Shown in pieces: positions 46,801 to 55,815 of a DNA stretch of 64,000 bases. How positions within the stretch are numbered: position 1 is the stretch's first letter; every line of letters starts with the position of its first letter. The notes under the pieces were generated by a model, which ran no database searches, was not told the origin of the DNA, and saw nothing but the letters and a program-made list of their open reading frames with translations. Origin of the DNA: Impatiens glandulifera (taxonomy: Eukaryota > Streptophyta > Magnoliopsida > Ericales > Balsaminaceae); the NCBI RefSeq assembly GCF_907164915.1, contig NC_061862.1:61777910-61841909 (forward strand), given 5' to 3'. A program made the position numbers and the translations under genes.

Positions 46801-48465
46801 GATTTTGAAACCTGGAGGTTGATTAACGTACACCTCTTCATTTACCTTACCATTTAGAAAAGCACTCTTAACATCCATTTGAAAAACTTTGAAGTTTTTA
46901 AAAGCTGCATATGCTAAAAATATTCTAATGGCCTCAAGTCTAGCTATAGGGGCAAATGATTCTTCAAAATCAACGCCTTCTTCCTGTTTATAGCCTTGAG
47001 CCACTAACCGGGCTTTGTTCCTCGTAACTAAACCGTCTTCATTGAGTTTATTTCTGAATACCCATCGTGTTCCTATAACCGGTTTGTTCTTCGGTCTAGG
47101 GACTAGGTACCAGACTTTATTTCTCTCAAACTCGTTTAATTCCTCTTGCATTGCTAGGATCCAATCTGGATCTGACAATGCTTCATCCACCTTTTTCGGC
47201 TCAATTTGTGATATGAAAGCTGAGTTTTCATAGTGATCCAAATTTTGTTGCCTAGTTCGGACGGGTGAGGATATGTTACCTATTACTAGTTCAAGAGGAT
47301 GATTTTTGTTCCTTCTGAGGTTAATCCGAGACGTGTCTATCAAGCTTTCGTTTTGCTGATCAAGGTTAGACTGATCGGTAGGTTGAACAGAGTCAGACCG
47401 ACCGATTTCTTCAGTAGAGACTGAAGCGTCAACTTTCTGCGGTAAGGCAGCTTGATCAGACTGAGGTTCAGCATCAACCGCTTGGTCCTTGACAAATCGT
47501 CTAAAAACCGGAACCTCGTCTTCATCATCAGAATAGATATTAAAATTTTCCATTCTGTTGTGAAGATCGAAGGGTAATGCAGTGTTTCGTTCAACCGATT
47601 CATCGAAAACAACGTGTGCGGTTTCTTCAACTGTTAAAGTCCTAGTATTGTATATTCTGTAGGCTTTACTTACAGCTGAATATCCCAACATTATTCCCTC
47701 ATCGGATTTAGCATCAAAAGCGGTCAAGTAATTCTTGCCGTTATTGTGAACAAAACATTTGCTACCAAAAATTCGAAAATATCGTACACTTGGAATTTGA
47801 TCAAAGTAAATTTCAAAAGGAGTTTTAGAAAACCGTTTAGTTACTAAAGATCGATTTTGTGTATAGCAAGCGGTGTTGATAGCTTCAGCCCAAAACTTTT
47901 GAGCAATACCCGAATCAGCTATCATTGACCTTGCGGCTTCCTTGAGAGTCCGGTTTCTTCTCTCAGCCAGGCCATTTTGTTGAGGAGTTCTGGCACTAGA
48001 CAACTCGTGTCTAATACCGGAGTCATCAAGAAAAGTAGTTAAATTAGTGTTTATAAACTCAGTTCCTCTATCACTTCTGATTTTGTTCACTCGAATGGAT
48101 TTTTCATTTTGTATTCTCAAAATCAGTTTAATCAGGTTTGGAGTTGCTTGATTTTTAGAAGCTAGAAAAGTAACCCAAGTAAATTTAGAATAATCATCAA
48201 TAACTACCATAGTATAATGCATGCCTCCTAAACTAGTTACTTTGACCGGACCAAACAGATCCATATGCAAGAGTTCTAAGCATCGTTCAGATTGATAATT
48301 TCCTTTACTTTTGAAAGATGATTTTACTTGTTTACCCATTTGACATGCAGCACATACTTTATCTTTTGAGAATTTAACGTTTGGAAAACCGTGAACTAGT
48401 TCCTTGGAACAAATGAAGTTAATCGTTTTGAAATTCAAATGGTTTAACCGTTTATGCCAAAGCTA
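46771..48465 (-). pseudogene. Copia-A pol, middle part: integrase and start of reverse transcriptase
   Basis: Starts at a TAG (48463-48465) where the homologous Copia-B codon is Trp (…WLWHKRLNH), so one nonsense change separates it from the protease part. It then carries HKRLNHLN...CAACQMGK (HHCC zinc-binding end of the GAG-pre-integrase domain), LLHMDLFGP and IRSDRGTEF (catalytic Asp residues) and [15 protein letters not shown] (catalytic Glu). The C-terminal section has the polar linker, then RT start [25 protein letters not shown] and [11 protein letters not shown]. The frame is lost after VNQPPGF. Confidence 0.92.
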
Positions 48466-48930
48466 GTTTGGATCATTTCCGGCTATCATACACACAGGTT
48501 TTTCAAAATCAGTTTTCCAATCAACTTTGTAAATGTTTCCCATCCGGTTACCGGTTAACAGAATGTCATTATTTTGGTTTTTAACTAAACATGAGTTTTT
48601 ATGAAATTCAACTTTGTAACCCACATCACACATTTGACTTATGCTTAACAAGTTAAAACGCAGTTCTTCTACCAATAATACATTGCTTATGGATAAATTA
48701 CCATGGACAATCTTACCCTTGCCCACGGTTTTACCTTTCGAGTTGTCCCCGAATGTGATGATTGCTCCGGTTTCGTACTTGATGTCGGTTAGTAGCTCTT
48801 TGTTTCCGGTCATATGCCTTGAGCATCCACTGTCCAGGTACCATTCTGAATTCTTTAGCCGGTTGCTCCTCCTAACCTGCAACAAACAATTATTTACACC
48901 TTTTTGGTACCCACATTCAGTTGGGTCCAT
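48463..48930 (-). pseudogene. Copia-A pol, 5' part: aspartic protease
   Basis: Open 155-codon segment with WYLDSGCSRHMTGN; DSG is the protease active site and is intact. It continues with ITFGDNSKGK, LRFNLLSISQMCD and CLVKNQNND, the usual copia protease-to-integrase connector, and ends at the TAG at 48463. It lies one frame away from the upstream gag (48917-50779), overlapping it by 14 bases. The protease cleaves the Gag-Pol polyprotein. Confidence 0.9.
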
Positions 48931-50779
48931 GGTTGATTAGTCCCTTTGGGATCCAGACTTGAATAAGTCGGATCACTTTCCCGGTATCTGTTTTTATAAT
49001 ATTTGGCCTAACTTCTTGGCTGTTGCTTAAGAATGCCTTATGTTGTGATGAGTTTCTTTGATGTCGAGTTTTATTTGGTTTATTCGGTTTCCGGTTGACT
49101 TTCCTTCTCTCAGGATGAAGCCATTTTTCGGATTCAGTAGGGCTTACATACTTAAGTGTTTCTTCCGGTTTTAAGTCATTTTCGGTTTGTGAACTCTTGA
49201 CAAATTTTATAAACGGAAGATTGTTCTTCGTGAGTTTTATCCTGTTAGGCTGTTTTGATTCATTTTGTTTATTTGGTTCATAACCGATACCATACCTACA
49301 CTTAGGGTGTCTTTTATAGTTACACATTTGTTTTACCGCTTGTCGTGATCTCTCCCACGCAGCCGTGACGTACATTGCTCGTTCATCGGTTTCGGTTACC
49401 GGTTGAACTGTCTTCTCATTATTGGAGAATAGTTCATCCGGTTCGTGCATTTCGATTTCACAAGTTTTATCATATACATTATTTAATTGTTCGGTTTTAG
49501 ATTCGAGCGGAGCCGGTATGTACGCAGATATGTTTCTGAACTCAGCAACCATTTCGTTGAGTGCAGAAATCAAATCTTCTTTGGTAAACTCGTCAGAAGA
49601 GAAATCAAATACCTCTTCGTCGTTTGCCATGAAGCAGGTTACTTTCTCTTCACCGTCTTCATTATCGGAGTATGCCCACTCGCTTCCACCGTCGGATGCA
49701 ATGAGTGCCTTCTGAATCTCCTTTCCTTCGTCTGCATGCTGATCATCGTTTCTCCGGTAGTCGTTTCGTTGGTTGTCGTTTCTCCGGTAGTTGTTCCCTT
49801 GGTAGTTGTTTCCTTGGTAGTTGTTTCCCTGGTACCGGTTGCTTTGATAGTTGTTCCCCTGATAGTTGCCTTCCGGTTTTCTATCGTCTCTCCTTGGTTT
49901 TCTACACTCTGACCTGAAATGTCCAAAACCGTCACAGTTATAGCATCTTTTGTTTGATTTATCTACATAATTATAATTAAAATCATTGTTAGATGGTGGC
50001 TGGCTCTTCTTCATGAATTTCCCGAATTTCTGAGCTAGCATCGCCATCACATCTTCAGTAATTTGATCGGTGTTTTTGACTGGAGCCGGAACGGTTGATA
50101 CTTGGACCGCCGGTTCCACCGATGTAACCAAAGCTCTGGTTGCGGTTGATGTGGATGCTTCGTCTTCGATCCGAGACTTGATCTCGAACTCGTAGGCTTT
50201 TAGATCCTCGAACACATCATGCAACTTCATCTGCCCGAGGGTGCTCGATTCCCTCATCACCATGGTCTTGATATCCCACGTGCTTGGCAGAGATCTTAGG
50301 GCCTTGATGATTACTTCTCGGTTGTCGTACTTCTTTCCGAGTGTTTGAAGCTCGTTGACTACACTGGTGAACCGGTTGCTGAATTCCTTCATGTTTTCCC
50401 CCGGTTTCATCCTGATGTTTTCATATTTCTGTGTAGCCACCAAGATTTTGTTCTCCTTAGTTCTTTCGTTTCCCTCATGGATCTGAATGATCGTTTCCCA
50501 GGCTTCCTTTGCATTTTCACACTCTGATATTTTGTTCAAAGTGTTATCATCTATAGCCTTGTAGATGTGTCTCATGCAATGGTTGTCCAGGTTACTCTGT
50601 CTTCGATCTTCATTCGTCCATAGGTCTGCCTCCTTGTTGATCTTGATCGGTCCCTCTTTCAGGACTCGGCTCATCTCATCATCTAACGTAATCAGATGTA
50701 GATACATCTGTTTCTTCCAACTGCTAAACGCTTCGCTGTTTAGCATTGGTGGCTTGTCGCTGTGGGTCATGCTTCCCAT
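48917..50779 (-). CDS. gag: Copia-A gag (620 aa)
   Basis: I chose the ATG at 50779 (MGSMTHSDK), just downstream of the PBS; upstream in-frame codons run into the LTR. The N-terminal half has the copia Gag fold (SWKKQMYLHLITLDDEM, SECENAKEAWETI, MKPGENMKEFSNRFTSVV), then RCYNCDGFGHFRSEC, a CX2CX4HX4C zinc knuckle near residues 278-292, followed by a YQGNN pentapeptide repeat and an RRND-rich stretch, then a long acidic and basic C-terminal region ending WIPKGLINHGPN and a TGA. Gag forms the particle and packages RNA. It is intact; the stop falls exactly where Copia-B also has one. Confidence 0.93.
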   Translation of the reverse strand: MGSMTHSDKPPMLNSEAFSSWKKQMYLHLITLDDEMSRVLKEGPIKINKEADLWTNEDRRQSNLDNHCMRHIYKAIDDNTLNKISECENAKEAWETIIQIHEGNERTKENKILVATQKYENIRMKPGENMKEFSNRFTSVVNELQTLGKKYDNREVIIKALRSLPSTWDIKTMVMRESSTLGQMKLHDVFEDLKAYEFEIKSRIEDEASTSTATRALVTSVEPAVQVSTVPAPVKNTDQITEDVMAMLAQKFGKFMKKSQPPSNNDFNYNYVDKSNKRCYNCDGFGHFRSECRKPRRDDRKPEGNYQGNNYQSNRYQGNNYQGNNYQGNNYRRNDNQRNDYRRNDDQHADEGKEIQKALIASDGGSEWAYSDNEDGEEKVTCFMANDEEVFDFSSDEFTKEDLISALNEMVAEFRNISAYIPAPLESKTEQLNNVYDKTCEIEMHEPDELFSNNEKTVQPVTETDERAMYVTAAWERSRQAVKQMCNYKRHPKCRYGIGYEPNKQNESKQPNRIKLTKNNLPFIKFVKSSQTENDLKPEETLKYVSPTESEKWLHPERRKVNRKPNKPNKTRHQRNSSQHKAFLSNSQEVRPNIIKTDTGKVIRLIQVWIPKGLINHGPN

Positions 50780-50810
50780 CTTCTTCGGTTGCTTGAGTGC
50801 TAAGAACCTC

Positions 50811-50822
50811 GCTCTGATACCA
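50811..50822 (-). other. Primer-binding site of Copia-A (initiator Met tRNA)
   Basis: The minus strand reads TGGTATCAGAGC two bases after the 5' LTR, a perfect complement of the plant initiator-methionine tRNA 3' end used by most Ty1-copia elements. Confidence 0.97.
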
Positions 50823-50824
50823 CT

Positions 50825-52067
50825 TGTTAGGATCGGGGACGCCCTTGGAGGACCGGGGTGTTTCCGGTTTCGGGAAGGGTGGCCGCTTACAACACACACA
50901 ACACTTTGGTGATAGTCCGGTTAGAGACTAAAACCGTTCTCAGCACTACACAAACTGTCACAGACTCTTGAACCGGGTTCAAGGGCGGAAATGTCTGTTT
51001 CAGGTTGAAGCAACGTATGCGACTTAGATGATGTTTTAGAAGGAGTCGGTTTTATGGATATGAGTGGACCGGTTTTAAGGAGTACGATTAATTTGGTTTG
51101 AGGTTAGGCTAAGTAAGTAATTAATGAAAGCGAAAGAAAGAACACGAGACAGGGATTTTTATGGATGTTCGGAGCAAACCCTCCTACGTCACCCCTTCTT
51201 CTCAGGTTATGAGAAGGATCTCCACTAACTTTTATAGTTACAACAACACTGCCGGTCGAGCCCAACTTCGCTACTCGCCGGTTACACCAACTCACACTTT
51301 GATGTAATACAACAACTCAACACAACACGATACATAAAGCTTTCCAGTTTAGACACACCGGTTTTGGAATATAACAGTTTATCTCTCTAACTTAATGCTT
51401 TGATGATTTGTTTTTCGCAATCTGTAACTTCACAACTGTGTTCGTAACTTGCAACTCGTATTAAATGAAGACGTTTCATCTTCCTTTTATAGCTGAGAAG
51501 AGCCAACGGTCATATTCTTCTCTCTCCTTTGGATTGGTTGATCGTTATCACGCCGGTGCAGAGAGGTAGCTTGCACGCTTCACCTTCCTCAACACCTGGC
51601 AGTCATGCAGGCAGCTCTGAGCAGAAGATGACATAGTCGGTTTTCAGATTTGGACACGTGTTGGACATGCACCTCAGGTTGTCAACTTCAGATCAATAAA
51701 GCATCATTGCTTTCCTCGCATGCTTCCGATCGGATCTGATCTTCTTTTATTCTTTCAAGACACGTTTCTTTCGTCATGGTACGTCACTCTTGAAGTTTGA
51801 ATCTTCCGGTTTTGTGTCTTGTGCAGTATGATCCGGCTGGTATGTAAGTTTTTGTCTTTGCGGACCGGTCGCTTGAGAAAGTAAAAACCGGTTCCTCTGA
51901 TCTTTAACTTGATCACTTGGAACTGATTTCTTTGAAGTATAACAGCAACCGGTTTATGATGCCCCAACCGGTTCATACGGTTTTGATCTGTATCTGCACA
52001 TGAAAGTTAACAGCTGTTTAGTTCGTCTGGCCGGTTCCAAAAATTAACTTACTTAATTTTTCTATCA
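50825..52067 (-). repeat. Copia-A 5' LTR (1243 bp)
   Basis: The minus strand starts TGATAGAAAAATTAAG and ends CCGATCCTAACA. TATA box CTATAAAAGG at about 51485-51492. Conserved block 1 at 51158-51201 and hairpin block 2 at 50967-50983 lie downstream of it and so are probably transcribed. About 25-30 differences from the 3' LTR over 1240 bp by eye. Confidence 0.95.
51485..51492 (-). promoter_or_regulatory. TATA box of the Copia-A 5' LTR promoter
   Basis: The minus strand reads AGCTATAAAAGG. The same box occurs in the 3' LTR (38661-38668) and in the Copia-C LTR (about 59342-59350). It is the probable promoter of the gag-pol RNA. Confidence 0.65.
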
Positions 52068-54548
52068 TATACTTTGGCCACTTTCATCTTTGTCCAATTT
52101 AGCTGAAGAGCTCATTGGAGTAGCTGTTGCAGAGCAGTTATCCAAACCAAACTTTTTTAGCAATTCCTTGGTGTATTTGGCCTGGTTGATAAGAGTTCCG
52201 TTTTCTAGCTGACGGATTTGAAGCCTAAGAAAGAATGTAAGTTCTCCCATCATGCTCATTTGAAACCTATCCTGCATCAGCTTGGCAAATTTCTCACATA
52301 GTTTGGGGTTAGTTGACCCAAAAATAATGTATCAACATATATCTGAACAAGTAATATGTGAGAATCTTTGGCATATCTAAACAGGGTTTTATCCACTGTT
52401 CCAACAACAAAATCATGATCAAACAAGAAATTGGTTAGAGTGTCATACCAAGCTCTAGGAGCTTATTTTAGACCATACAATGCTTTGTTAAGCCTATAAA
52501 CATGATTAGGTAAAACATGATCTACGAAACCAGGAGGTTGCTGAACATATAATTCCTCACTTAATTTTCCATTTAAAAATGTACTTTTCACATCCATTTG
52601 AAAAACATTAAAATTCTTAAATGATGCATATGCTAGGAAGATTCTGATTGCCTCTAGTCTTGCAACTGGTGCAAAAGACTCATCAAAATCAATACCTTCC
52701 TCTTGTTTATATCCTTGAGCAACTAAACGAGCTTTGTTTCTAATGACTAAGCCATCTTCACTAAGCTTGTTTCTAAAGACTCATCTTGTTCCTATAACTG
52801 ACTTATCAGTTGGTCTAGGAGTAAGATACCACACTTTATTTCTATCAAATTGGTTTAACTCCTCTTGCATAGCATTGATCCAATCTGGATCAACTATAAC
52901 ATCACCAATTTTCTTTGGTTCAATTTGAGAAATAAATGCAGAATTAGCCATTTCATCCATCAGTTGACGTCTTGTCCTTCGAGCAGAAAAAGGATTTCCA
53001 ATTATCAGTTCTGGTGGATGATTTCTGTTCCATCTGAAGTTGGATCCAAGTGGATTGGTCATCTGAACCGGTGACACCGCGACATCCAAACTCTCAACTT
53101 CTTATTGAACAGGAGTTTGTACATCTGGTTGAGCTTCAACCGGATCAGCCACAGGATCAGATAGAGCCATCCGCTTGTCCAAGGTTTCTTCTTCTTCACT
53201 CACAGACTCAAGACTAGCCGCTTGTATTCTGTCAACAAGATCAATGGGTTCTTTGGATTTGCTCTCAACAGGCTCATGAAAAATTACATGAAGGGATTCT
53301 TCAACAGTCTGTTCTTTTGTTGTATACTCTGTAAGCCTTGCTTACTGATGAGTATCCCAACATGAATCCTTCATCTACTTTAGCATCAAAAGCAGTCAAA
53401 TAAACCTTTCCATTGTTATGGATAAAACATTTACACCCAAAAACCTTAAAGTAAGAGACTGTGGGAATTCTCCCATAATACAGTTCATAGGGAGTTTTAT
53501 CAAAACGTTTGTTAATTATTGATCGGTTTTGAGTGTAGCAAGTAGTACTAATAACTTCTGTCCAAAACCTTTGAGGGACATCTGATTCAGCAAGCATAGA
53601 TCTCGCTGCTTCCTTCAGAGTTCTCACTCTTCTCTCAGCAATGTCGTTTTGCTGTGGAGTTCTGGCACTGGACAACTCGTACCTAATCCTAGTCTCCTCA
53701 AGATAAGATGATAGGTATCTGTTCGTGAATTCAGTTCCCTGATCGCTTCTAATATATGAGATATTTAGAGATTTCTTATTCTAAATGCCTCTAAATATTC
53801 TAATCAAATTTTCAGAAGTTTTATCTTTTGATGGTAAAAATGCAACCCATGTAAAACGTGAAAAGTCATCAATAACAATTAAGGAAAATCTCATCCCTCC
53901 TACACTTTTTACAGGAATTGGACCAAAAAGATCCATATGTAAAAGTTTTAGGATACGGCTGGATTGTGATTTCCCTTTGCTTTTGAACGATAATCTACCC
54001 TGTTTGCCTAACTGACAAGTAGTGCATATCTTGTCCTTAAAAAACTGAAGGTTAGGTAAACCAATAACTAAATTATTTGAACAAATGTTGTTCATGGTTT
54101 TAAAATTCAAATGGTTCAAACGTTTATGCCATAACCATTTCTGGTCATTCTTGGCAATCATGCACATATGATCAGACGACTCTTTTTGCCAATTCATTTT
54201 ATATGAGTTTCCTACTCTACTTCCAGTTAATAAAATGTTTCCATCTTGGTCTTTAACTAAACATGCGTGAGTTTGAAAATCTACTGACAAACCATTATCA
54301 CATAGTTGACTGATACTGATTAAATTATAACACAAGTTGTCAACCAGCAGCACGTCATTAATAGTTAGGTTACCATGGATAATCTTACCCTTACCCATAG
54401 TCTTACCCTTCTTATTGTCAACAAATGTGATCTTAGGTCCAGAGCAGTCTGATATATCAGTGAGAAGCCGTCTGTTTCCAGTCATATGCCTAGAACATCC
54501 GCTATCCAGATACCATACATATTCTTCCAGTCCTTCATTTATTTGTAC
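52068..54548 (-). pseudogene. Copia-B pol, 5' and middle part: protease, integrase, start of RT
   Basis: From 54548: VWYLDSGCSRHMTGN (protease, DSG intact), [15 protein letters not shown]...CTTCQLGK (zinc-binding), LLHMDLFGP and VIDDFSRFTW, a TAG at 53781, then IRSDQGTEF, TPQQNDIAERR (the usual Gly changed to Asp), a frameshift near 53301, the linker, and RT starting NKVWYLTPRP. Stops replace Trp near 52780 (GTR-stop-VFRN) and Gln near 52465 (GLK-stop-APRAW). The RT catalytic YVDD is damaged: a small deletion near 52327 leaves YVDT. The Copia-A insertion follows at 52067. Clearly dead. Confidence 0.92.
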
Positions 54549-54587
54549 CTATATAAATAGATATTTACAATCTTTTGGTACCCATCT

Positions 54588-55766
54588 TTAATTGGGTCCT
54601 CGATCAATCAGTCCCTTAGGAATCCATATTTGAGTTATTCTGATGGATTTCCCATTTTGTGTTGTGATTAATGCGTATGTTTTTGACTTAGCAGACGACT
54701 TTCTGCTAGCCACTGATCCTTTGATTTTTGAAGAAGGTTTTCTTTTAAAACTCCTTGACTTTAAGTCAGGTTTTGAATTACTAGACTTATTAGCCTTTTC
54801 TAGCTTATTCTTAAGTCAGCTAACAGTTGGTGAAACATAAACTATTTCATTTTTGAAAGCCACTTCTTCATGAATATGATCAGATTCAATGTTAGTCATA
54901 CTTCCTTTGACAAAACTTATTGGCTTAAGTTTGTCATTTGACTTTGACTCTTTGCAGGACAGGTTAGGATCATTGCTATCAAATCCCAATCTGGATCTAG
55001 ATCCAGCAGGTTTCAGCATGCTGATTTGATATTTGACAGCATCACCAGACCTTGTCCATGCACTGACAATATAGTTTAGTCTCTTGTTTTCAGATGAAAG
55101 AGTTTGAATTAGTTCCTTGAGCATCTCATTCTCAGATGAGATCTCTGTTAAGTTTTCATCAAAAACATTTGATTCGGGTTTTTGCTTTGAAGAGAAAGCG
55201 GTTGATTTATATTTAACTTTCATTTCATAAAAAGAGTCAGCTAACTTTTTATACTCAACAACCATTTCATTGAGTACATTAGTTAACTCCTCGTTTGTAA
55301 ATTTTGGTGCAGATGTATCATTTACCTTAGATTGGTCATCTGCCATCAGACATGTTACAACTTCATTTTCTTTTTCAACAGGAGACTCCTCCGAATCGCT
55401 GTCAGCCCATCTGGATTTGTTCTCACTGCAAATGAATGCTTCCTGGTTGTTCTTTGCTTGAGGGCTCACTCCGTGGATCTGGCTGAGCTTATCCCATATT
55501 TCTTTTGCAGTGGAACATGACTTAATCTCACAGAACATCTTCGTGTTGAGAGACTGGAACAGAATGTTCTTAGCAACATTATCCAGGTTTTTGGTCACCT
55601 TATCTTCAGTGGTCCACTCACTTCTTGGCTTTGAAATCTTTATGGGGCCATCGGTGATAACACTCCACATATCATAGTCAATAGCATCCAAGTGAGCTTG
55701 CATTCTTACCATCCACACATCATAGTTGTCCTTTGACATAAGAGGAATTTCATTGATGCAAGACAT
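54588..55766 (-). pseudogene. gag: Copia-B gag, internally deleted
   Basis: ATG at 55766 (MSCINEIPLMSKDNYDVW). The N-terminal Gag helices are present (WTTEDKVTKNLDN, STAKEIWDKLSQIHG), but the text then jumps directly to QEAFICSENKSRWADSDSEE, which in Copia-A lies after the zinc knuckle. The second half of the Gag domain and the whole CCHC knuckle, about 600-700 bp, have been lost without breaking the frame. After a TGA at 54816 the same frame continues to WIPKGLIDRGPN and TAA at 54588-54590. Without the knuckle it is unlikely to package RNA. Confidence 0.9.
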
Positions 55767-55801
55767 ACTTTGGGTTCTTGATGCTTGAGAATAGAAACAG
55801 G

Positions 55802-55813
55802 GCTCTGATATCA
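55802..55813 (-). other. Primer-binding site of Copia-B
   Basis: The minus strand reads TGATATCAGAGC, two bases from the 5' LTR, with one mismatch to the initiator-Met tRNA complement (TGGTATCAGAGC). Confidence 0.92.
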
Positions 55814-55815
55814 AT

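Larger units (their letters stand above)
38006..52067 (-). mobile_element. Copia-A: 14-kb Sirevirus-like element with three extra genes
   Basis: Complete, minus strand: 5' LTR 50825-52067, PBS 50811-50822, gag 48917-50779, pol 45665-48930, extra genes 44231-44968, 43024-43784 and 39578-42511, PPT 39246-39259, 3' LTR 38006-39245, TSD TATAC. Typical copia elements are 5-10 kb; the excess is the 6-kb block of extra genes. Pol shows the Maximus/SIRE pattern ([51 protein letters not shown]). LTRs look about 97-98% identical by eye, yet pol has one nonsense change and two frameshifts, so this copy is defective. Confidence 0.95.

Noticed and set aside
50811..50822. tRNA gene suggested by the TGGTATCAGAGC match
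   Set aside because: Only the 12-base primer-binding site is present, not a tRNA.
51755..51976. Similar small ORFs at 38931-39218, 51755-51976 and 59636-59899
   Set aside because: They are the same piece of three A-type LTRs, with frames disturbed by indels; no protein features.
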